Source: Leptospiraceae bacterium (GTDB taxonomy: Bacteria > Spirochaetota > Leptospiria > Turneriellales > Turneriellaceae). Taken from it: 9,254 nucleotides of DNA. Below the pieces are notes generated by a model. That model worked only from the letters and a program-made list of their open reading frames with translations. It had not been told where the DNA came from and did not search any database. The translations under genes and the position numbers were made by a program. This document shows, in pieces, positions 1 to 5,223 of the stretch (the first letter of the stretch is position 1; the number at the start of each line of letters is the position of its first letter). The stretch is from positions 1 to 9,254 of the forward strand of contig JAEUSA010000281.1 in the NCBI GenBank assembly GCA_016788945.1, given 5' to 3'.

Positions 1-1521
1 ACCAATTTTGAAGAACGGGAAACTTCTGCTGATTATTTTTCAGAGGCCACAATCGCGGCAGTACGCGCCGAGGCCATGTATCCGGCGCGCAATGTTTATG
101 AGCTCTATGATCGCCTGACACAATTTGCCATCGTGCCTGAAGATGCGGTCACAACGCTGGGTTTTGCGGTCGGTGTGGATGAACTGCGCCAAGCGGGTAA
201 AGCTCTGCCATGGGCGAGCGGCAGCCGAAACTTCCTTGTGAGTGCAGACAAGGCAGAATTGGTACAATCTGCCTATGGCGAACTAACTGCTGACAATGAA
301 ATTGCGCAGCAGCAGGGATATGCTGCGATAGAAGCTATTATCCTCTCGCATCTCGAATTGTTGTCACCGATGACGACAACAGAGCTCGCTGAGCGGCTTG
401 CACTTCCGCAAGCGAGTGTCGCATTGGCGCTGCTCGCGCTTGAAAATGCCGGCAGCGTCTTTCAGATTGACCTGCACGGCAAAAAGGCCTTCGTTGAACG
501 TGCATTCTATCAACGCCTATTGCATTACAACCGGCGACCGAAAAACCGCCAACAGATCGTCTCGGCGGTAGACTATGTAAAATTTCTGCATCTCTGGCAG
601 CACGTAGCGGGCGAACCACTTGCGGGAGCAGAATCTCTGCGCAAAGTGCTGCTGCAGTTGCAGGGTGTGGCACTCTCGCATGATCAATGGGTGCTGGCGC
701 TGAAGTCGCGTGTGCACGATTTCAGCGAGCGTATGCTTGACGATTTGCTGCTGACCGGTGAGTTCTTCTGGTGGCGCCCCGCGGCAGAAACAGCAGCGGT
801 GCGTAGTATCACGGCAAAGACGCGCTACATGATACTCTCGCGTGACCTCTGGTATCGCATTGCACCATCCGTAGAAAATAGCTTATCCGCCTCGCTTTCA
901 GCCGATGCCCGACGGGTATATGATTATCTCACGAAACACGGGGCATCATTTCTTGCCGATGTACACCACAACGCACGCGTTTTCAGCGAGCAGACCTTGC
1001 GCGGTATACGCGAACTCATAGCGCGCGGGCTCGTTACTTCAGACCAGTTTTTTGCTCTGCGACAGATTGTTGCCTCAGGGGCAAAACAGAAGATGGCGGG
1101 CTATCGCGCGCCACAATGGTCGCGTGCAACCCATCACTTTCCCGCGGGGCGGTTTGCTCTGGTGCGCTTCGCCGAAGCGATAGATGAAGCAGAGCGGGCG
1201 GTGGCAATCGCCGAAATGCAGTTGGCACGGCAGGGCATAATCTACCGCTATGCGGCCGAGAACGACTTTTTTAAGGTGCCATGGCCCAAATTTGTCAAAG
1301 CATTGCGCTTGATGGAAATGCGCGGTCTGATACGCGGTGGTCGGTTTGTTGAAGGGTTGTGGGGAGAGCAATTCGCAGAACCGCAGGCTCTCCTTTGTCT
1401 TGCAGACCTTTCAGGTACTTGTATTAAAGAAGTTTCACAACTCGATCCGATCAATTTGGTACGCCGCCAGTTGGTTCGCTTGGGGACTATACCGGCTGCG
1501 ACATCGGCGCGCTCAGCCTGA
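1..1521 (+). CDS. lhr: Lhr-type long DEAD/DEAH-box helicase, C-terminal region (5' end outside window)
   Basis: Lhr proteins are ATP-dependent 3'-5' DNA translocases/helicases used in DNA repair in the cytoplasm; the ATPase core lies upstream of this window. The frame is open from base 1 (506 residues visible), so the Met at 76 is internal, not the start. Several stretches match the conserved C-terminal half of long Lhr proteins: an 'ELYDRL' segment (about nt 100), a winged-helix segment (about nt 320-480), 'YNRRPKNR' then 'QLQGVALS' and a 'LLLTGEFFWW' stretch (about nt 525-775), 'HGASFLADV...RGLVTSDQFFALR' (about nt 935-1065), and the near-terminal signature 'PWPKFVKALRLMEMRG', 'IRGGRFVEG' and 'GEQFAEPQAL' (about nt 1280-1390). 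The last block is highly characteristic of the family. The usual Cys- and Arg-rich stretch before the Arg-Arg motif is altered ('ERAFYQRLLHYNRR'). Family assignment is by remembered motifs; that the protein has an intact core is inferred. Confidence 0.9.
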   Translation, partial: TNFEERETSADYFSEATIAAVRAEAMYPARNVYELYDRLTQFAIVPEDAVTTLGFAVGVDELRQAGKALPWASGSRNFLVSADKAELVQSAYGELTADNEIAQQQGYAAIEAIILSHLELLSPMTTTELAERLALPQASVALALLALENAGSVFQIDLHGKKAFVERAFYQRLLHYNRRPKNRQQIVSAVDYVKFLHLWQHVAGEPLAGAESLRKVLLQLQGVALSHDQWVLALKSRVHDFSERMLDDLLLTGEFFWWRPAAETAAVRSITAKTRYMILSRDLWYRIAPSVENSLSASLSADARRVYDYLTKHGASFLADVHHNARVFSEQTLRGIRELIARGLVTSDQFFALRQIVASGAKQKMAGYRAPQWSRATHHFPAGRFALVRFAEAIDEAERAVAIAEMQLARQGIIYRYAAENDFFKVPWPKFVKALRLMEMRGLIRGGRFVEGLWGEQFAEPQALLCLADLSGTCIKEVSQLDPINLVRRQLVRLGTIPAATSARSA

Positions 1522-1541
1522 GGGGCTGCGGGCTTTTTTTT
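1515..1541 (+). terminator. Rho-independent terminator after lhr
   Basis: AGCCTG (1515-1520) can pair with CGGGCT (1529-1534), six pairs including one T-G wobble, around an eight-base loop. An unbroken run of eight T follows (1534-1541). The stem begins inside the last codons of lhr and includes part of the TGA stop. A competing five-pair hairpin CAGCC/GGCTG (1514-1518 with 1524-1528) sits further from the T run. It should separate lhr from the downstream envelope genes. Confidence 0.75.
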
Positions 1542-1582
1542 GTTGTATTTTCGCCACCCGATGCGTCGATTCTGTTAAAGTC

Positions 1583-3406
1583 ATGAAAAAACTTGTGCTC
1601 GCAGCCACCGTATGCTGCTCAATCTCGCTGCTGACGGCTGCGACACCAAAAACCGATGTCGTCATTGAAACCAAAGACGGTATTTTGTTGCATGTGGAAT
1701 ACGTATCGGAGAAAGATGACACGGCGACTGTTGACATTCGCGCAGCGCTGATGCCCGCTTCGTTATGCGAAGAGAAAGATTTTCCGCAGTATATCCCCAA
1801 GGGCAAACTGAAAAATCCCACAAAAATGACAACGGGGCATTGCCTCTATTCGGGAAAACCATTCGTCACGCGTTCCACATCCATAACCGCAGCAGATATC
1901 AAGAAACGTTATGACTCTGCAATGATCACACTGTCGGCGGGCAGCGAAAAGAAACAATTGCCCTATTTCGGCGTGGCCAACGGTCACGCTTGGGGATTCA
2001 ACCTGACACCCGATACATCAGCCGGTGGTGGAAATCCTCCCGGGCCGGGGTTGCAGGCTTTTCCGTTTGATTCGCGCATGGACACAATACAGGTAGTCGA
2101 CGTCGGCGGCTCGCGCACCACGTTGTATCCTGCTACAGGGTTCTGGGCGAAGTACCGCTCTCTCGAACCGCGTGTATCATTGAACTATGTTCCCCTCATG
2201 CCGACCGGTAACATCAGTTTGCTGAACTTTGGCGCGCTCGGTATCGGTCTGGAGACTTCGGTACAGATTCCCGAGATGAAGTTTTTGCCGCTGAAAAAAT
2301 ACAGCCTGCGCCTGCGCGGCGGCTTAGCGGTGAGCTACCACAGTTTTTCTCAAGATCTTTTCCAGAATGGGCAGGCAACGACCGACGGCAAGATAACCCT
2401 GTTGCCCGTGATGGCACAACTCACATTATATTGGGATCTCAAACCTAAAAGTATGAAGATGACGATTTCGCCATATTTTCGCCTTGCCGATGGAGTCATT
2501 TTCAGTACGGTAAATACGTCGGTGAAGAGCCAATACCTGTCGCTGCTCGCACCGGGTGCTGAAAGTTCGCGTTCGGGCAGTTATATCGGCAACGGTTTCG
2601 CGGCGTCCTTGGGTGTCGAGGTACGACCCAACAAATGGCCAGTGTCATTTTACCTTGATGGCGGTTATATGATGCACGCGCAAGATCTCACCGGATCATA
2701 TTTCGCCTTTAACGCGGGCGCTTCTTATTGGTTCGGCGCACCGGCGGGTGAGCCCAAAATGCTCCCGGTCCATTACATCGGGCAGAAGAGTGTTGCTCTC
2801 AACCTGAAAGGCACAGTCAAAGAACCCGACGGTGATGCGCTCGCAGGCGCTGCGATAGTCGTGCGCGCGAAAGGCAGCACTGCAGTGGTCAAAGAGGTTG
2901 CTGCGGGTGACAAAGGACAATTCAGCGTCGAACTCGAACCGGGTCTCGAATATGAAGTTCAGGCCAGCAAAGATGGTTATGTGAAATCGGTACTCGAAAT
3001 ATCGATGCTCTCGAATGACAAAAAGACCCGTGACCATGAATTTATTCTCGCACCGATGACCTACAGTCTCGAAGGTGTGAATTTTAAACCCGATTCCGAT
3101 GAACTGTTGAAAGGCAAGGGCCCGGAAAAAGCGTTAATGGAGTTGGTAAAATTCCTTAAAGCAAACCCGGGCTTGAGAATCGAGATTGGCGGGCATACCG
3201 CGGCCTCGGGTGCTGACGATGAGAATTCGCGCAAGCTGTCAAAAAAACGTGCAGAAAGCGTGCGCAAATTCATCATCAGCAAAGGCATCGAAGAAGGGCG
3301 CCTGACGTCAGAGGGTTATGGCGGATCAGCCCCGATTGCCGACGGTAAAACAGCCGCAGGTGCGGCCAAGAACCGCCGCGTTGAGGTGAAAATATTGACT
3401 GAATAA
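1583..3406 (+). CDS. Exported OmpA-family envelope protein: barrel-like region + carboxypeptidase-regulatory-like domain + OmpA C-terminal domain
   Basis: The 607-residue product probably sits in the outer membrane and grips peptidoglycan. The frame is open further upstream (to 1337), but that part overlaps lhr; ATG 1583 gives a clean signal peptide (MKKLVLAATV..., hydrophobic to about residue 20, signal-peptidase-I-like). Only a weak purine stretch precedes it. Residues 21-185 are of unknown function and include a Gly/Pro linker 'GGGNPPGPG'. Residues about 186-388 have alternating hydrophobic/aromatic strands typical of a beta-barrel and end in 'ASYWFG'. Residues about 404-490 ('LKGTVKEPDGDALAGA', 'GQFSVELEPG', 'YEVQASKDGY') resemble the CarboxypepD_reg Ig-like fold. 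Residues about 495-607 are an OmpA C-terminal domain ('FKPDSDEL', 'IEIGGHTAASG', 'LSKKRAESVRKFI', 'GYGGSAPIAD', 'NRRVEV'). The Asp normally following His-Thr is Ala540, while the conserved Arg is kept (Arg556). The barrel call is weaker than the two C-terminal domains. Confidence 0.88.
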   Translation: MKKLVLAATVCCSISLLTAATPKTDVVIETKDGILLHVEYVSEKDDTATVDIRAALMPASLCEEKDFPQYIPKGKLKNPTKMTTGHCLYSGKPFVTRSTSITAADIKKRYDSAMITLSAGSEKKQLPYFGVANGHAWGFNLTPDTSAGGGNPPGPGLQAFPFDSRMDTIQVVDVGGSRTTLYPATGFWAKYRSLEPRVSLNYVPLMPTGNISLLNFGALGIGLETSVQIPEMKFLPLKKYSLRLRGGLAVSYHSFSQDLFQNGQATTDGKITLLPVMAQLTLYWDLKPKSMKMTISPYFRLADGVIFSTVNTSVKSQYLSLLAPGAESSRSGSYIGNGFAASLGVEVRPNKWPVSFYLDGGYMMHAQDLTGSYFAFNAGASYWFGAPAGEPKMLPVHYIGQKSVALNLKGTVKEPDGDALAGAAIVVRAKGSTAVVKEVAAGDKGQFSVELEPGLEYEVQASKDGYVKSVLEISMLSNDKKTRDHEFILAPMTYSLEGVNFKPDSDELLKGKGPEKALMELVKFLKANPGLRIEIGGHTAASGADDENSRKLSKKRAESVRKFIISKGIEEGRLTSEGYGGSAPIADGKTAAGAAKNRRVEVKILTE

Positions 3407-3455
3407 CCCGACCGTAGCCTATGTGTGCGGGGTGCGCCGCGGTACTGATCAAAAC

Positions 3456-3460
3456 GGAGG
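3456..3460 (+). promoter_or_regulatory. Shine-Dalgarno GGAGG that fixes the TTG start of the VGNP lipoprotein
   Basis: GGAGG lies six bases before the TTG at 3467. No in-frame ATG near the N-terminus would keep the signal peptide (the ATG at 3487 is out of frame), so this site decides the non-ATG start. The segment GGACGGG at 3459-3465 could pair, with one mismatch, with CCCGACC at 3407-3413 just after the previous stop, partly covering the ribosome site. That pairing is speculative. Confidence 0.75.
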
Positions 3461-3466
3461 ACGGGC

Positions 3467-4222
3467 TTGAGGACAATATCTACAACATGGCTGATCACGG
3501 TAGCCTTGTTTTTTTCAGCTCATTGTAATCTTGAAGTCGGCAATCCCGATGCTGATGGGCCGGCTGGTTTGGCCCCGTTCAATTCATTGGCTTTTACGGC
3601 ATCCGGCGGACAATGCACGGCACAGCAACAAGACTGTGTTGCTGTGCCCGTCATTTTTTCTGCGGGTAAAGACAGCGGCATTACATTTGAGATTCAAGAG
3701 TTGCAAATGCAGTTGTCACGGGTGGAGTTGAAACCGTTTCAGTTTGAAACACCATTGATGCAGCTTAATTTGCTGCTTGCAGATAGGGTTGCGCTTGGGC
3801 GAACATATGAATCATCGGCAATAACAGATTTGGGCGTTGATTTTTCGGCATCTCGCACCGGGGAGACGTCTTCGCTGCAAATATCCGGAAGAGTCATCTT
3901 CGATGACGGCGCCCAGCGGTCAGTAATTCCACTGAGCATAGCGCATGCTGACATCATTCGTGCTGAAGCAACAGTTTCTTCTTCTGGAAACGTCATCGAC
4001 AGCGTGGTGTTTGATGCCACACGCTGGTTTGATTTTTCTGATCTGAGTCATGGGGCGCATCAGCAGATTCTCCATGCTCTGACCTCCGGGCCTTGCCGCG
4101 ATGTTACGTCGCGTGCCTGCGAGAATTACCGGGATGTTCTTTCGCAGAGCCTGGCAAAAAACATCTCACGCTCCATGTCGGTAAAATCGGTCAAAAAGGG
4201 CGATTCGAAAAAGAAGAAGTAA
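3467..4222 (+). CDS. Small lipoprotein with post-cysteine LEVGNP motif, lysine-rich tail
   Basis: The 251-residue product has a signal sequence with a hydrophobic core (WLITVALFF) and a relaxed lipobox Ser-Ala-His-Cys, giving lipidated Cys20; the mature protein begins 'NLEVGNPDAD'. I recall similar 'VGNP' openings in small lipoproteins of other diderm bacteria that carry TIGR02147 regulators, but no function is known to me. The rest has no domain I recognise: a predicted beta-rich body, with 'DATRWFDFSDL' near residues 184-194. Four further cysteines form two close pairs (Cys50/Cys57 and Cys210/Cys218), plausible disulfides outside the cytoplasm. The end is very basic (KKGDSKKKK). Start is TTG 3467, supported by GGAGG six bases upstream. 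The regulator gene follows after one base, so the two are probably co-translated. The outer-membrane location is inferred. Confidence 0.85.
   Translation: MRTISTTWLITVALFFSAHCNLEVGNPDADGPAGLAPFNSLAFTASGGQCTAQQQDCVAVPVIFSAGKDSGITFEIQELQMQLSRVELKPFQFETPLMQLNLLLADRVALGRTYESSAITDLGVDFSASRTGETSSLQISGRVIFDDGAQRSVIPLSIAHADIIRAEATVSSSGNVIDSVVFDATRWFDFSDLSHGAHQQILHALTSGPCRDVTSRACENYRDVLSQSLAKNISRSMSVKSVKKGDSKKKK
4207..4219 (+). promoter_or_regulatory. Purine-run ribosome site inside the lysine tail codons
   Basis: The AAA/AAG lysine codons that close the lipoprotein gene form an all-purine run (GAAAAAGAAGAAG) ending four bases before the ATG at 4224. It is the only Shine-Dalgarno-like element for the regulator, so coding and ribosome-binding sequence coincide and translation of the two genes is likely coupled. 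It is weaker than the GGAGG of the upstream gene. Confidence 0.45.
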
Positions 4223-4223
4223 C

Positions 4224-5087
4224 ATGGCCGTCCGGAGCGTTCAGATTTATGCGTATACGGACTATAGGGCATTTCTTCGCGACGCATATAAGGAATCCAA
4301 GGAACGTGAAGGTCTAACGCTGCGCGAATTTGCCCATCGGGCTGGATTCAGCACGCATACTTTTCTGAGCAATGTCATCAAAGGCACGCGATCGCTGACG
4401 ATCGATTCGGCAGGAAAAATGGCCCGGGGTCTGGGCCTAAAAGCAGACCATAAGGCCTACCTCGAGCTCATGGTGCGGTTTGCCAATGCAACGACGACCA
4501 ATGAAAAAAACGAAATCTACCAACAGATGGTTGCCTGCATGCCCAAATCAGAAATACGCCACATCGGATCAGAATATTATGAAATTTTCCGCAAGGCATA
4601 TGTTCTGACAATACGCGAACTGGTGGCACTACCTGATTTTCAGCCGAACGCAAAGTGGATAGCCCGCAAGTTGCATCCCCATATTACGACGGCGCAAGCG
4701 GAAAAGGCATTGAAAACCCTAATCAGCAGCAAGCTGCTCGAGCGAGATAAAAAAGGCAAATTGGCCCAAGCAAGTGCCGACCTGACCACGGGGCGCGAAG
4801 TAAAATCGCTCGCCGTGGCGCTTTACCATAAGCAGCTGCTCGAACTGGCAGCTGAGTCGATCGATACCACCTCCGCAAAAGACCGTGATATTTCGTCCCT
4901 AACGCTTAACCTTTCCAAATCAGAATTTGATTTTATTAAGCGTCGTACGGCTGATTTTCGCGCCGAAATTCTTGATTTTCTGAAGAAAAAGAGAGAAGAA
5001 GGTGGCACTACTTTTCCGCCGGAGGGGCTGCGCGCTATATACTACCTCAACCTGCAGTTTTTCAGCGCAACCGAATTGCCTTGGTAG
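4224..5087 (+). CDS. TIGR02147-family (DUF4423) helix-turn-helix regulator
   Basis: This 287-residue soluble protein is probably a DNA-binding transcriptional regulator. Residues about 12-30 ('YTDYRAFLRDAYKESKE') and 31-75 ('LTLREFAHRAGFSTHTFLS', 'VIKGTRSLTIDSAGKMARGL') form an XRE-like helix-turn-helix; the opening 'YRAFLRD' is typical of TIGR02147 proteins. Residues about 117-283 match DUF4423: 'YYEIFRKAYVLTIRELV', 'PDFQPNAKWIARKL', 'ITTAQAEKALKTLISSKLL' followed by 'ERDKKGKL' (a second winged-helix-like unit), 'YHKQLLELAAESID', 'RDISSLTLNLSKSEFDFIK' and 'IYYLNLQFFSATELP'. Length is as expected for the family. There is no membrane segment, so it could not itself contact the exported lipoprotein. 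The Trp common after the paired Tyr in this family is absent. ATG 4224 lies one base after the lipoprotein stop. The ligand and target genes are unknown; the lipoprotein operon itself or the Ig-protein gene downstream are possible targets by position only. Confidence 0.88.
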   Translation: MAVRSVQIYAYTDYRAFLRDAYKESKEREGLTLREFAHRAGFSTHTFLSNVIKGTRSLTIDSAGKMARGLGLKADHKAYLELMVRFANATTTNEKNEIYQQMVACMPKSEIRHIGSEYYEIFRKAYVLTIRELVALPDFQPNAKWIARKLHPHITTAQAEKALKTLISSKLLERDKKGKLAQASADLTTGREVKSLAVALYHKQLLELAAESIDTTSAKDRDISSLTLNLSKSEFDFIKRRTADFRAEILDFLKKKREEGGTTFPPEGLRAIYYLNLQFFSATELPW

Positions 5088-5100
5088 GGGGATTCTCCCC
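5088..5100 (+). other. Perfect short inverted repeat GGGGA-TTC-TCCCC after the regulator gene
   Basis: GGGGA (5088-5092) and TCCCC (5096-5100) are perfect complements around a three-base loop, directly after the TAG stop. There is no adjacent T run (the next T-rich stretch, around 5149-5155, is about 50 bases away), so it is a poor intrinsic terminator. It could be a transcript-end stabiliser or an operator. The remaining leader to 5223 holds no gene, and I see no convincing -35/-10 pair in it. Confidence 0.4.
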
Positions 5101-5194
5101 GCAAGGTAGCGGACCATCAGGCGTCATCATGACCAGCAAATAGGCACTTTTTTTCCGTAGAATGTCGTAAATAAGAGAAGGCGTTCCGTCCGAA

Positions 5195-5217
5195 CCCTAT
5201 AGAGTATTAGGTAGGGG
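5195..5217 (+). promoter_or_regulatory. Ribosome site AGGGG of the giant lipoprotein gene inside a possible hairpin
   Basis: AGGGG (5213-5217) lies six bases before ATG 5224 and is the likely Shine-Dalgarno. CCCTA (5195-5199) is complementary to TAGGG (5212-5216), so a five-pair hairpin with a twelve-base loop could cover this site. An in-frame TAG at 5212 makes ATG 5224 the first possible ATG start. The Shine-Dalgarno is reasonably supported; a regulatory role for the hairpin is speculation. Confidence 0.45.
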
Positions 5218-5223
5218 CGTACT

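Noticed and set aside
76..78. ATG 76 as the start of the first gene
   Set aside because: The frame is open back to base 1 and the residues before it continue the Lhr-type sequence; no Shine-Dalgarno precedes the ATG.
1337..1582. Upstream extension of the OmpA-like reading frame to ATG 1337
   Set aside because: It lies inside lhr in another frame and crosses the terminator; the peptide looks random and basic, whereas ATG 1583 gives a proper signal peptide.
3407..3466. Possible riboswitch or terminator between the OmpA-like and lipoprotein genes
   Set aside because: Only a four-pair GCGG/CCGC stem (3428-3441) and a mismatched long-range pairing are visible, with no T run; too weak to call.
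4093..4317. Plus-strand frame overlapping the lipoprotein end and regulator start
   Set aside because: It is out of frame with both well-supported genes and has no domain or signal of its own.
5140..5210. Sigma70-like promoter elements (TAGAAT near 5158, TATAGA near 5198)
   Set aside because: No matching -35 hexamer at proper spacing for either, and -10 preferences in this organism are unknown to me.
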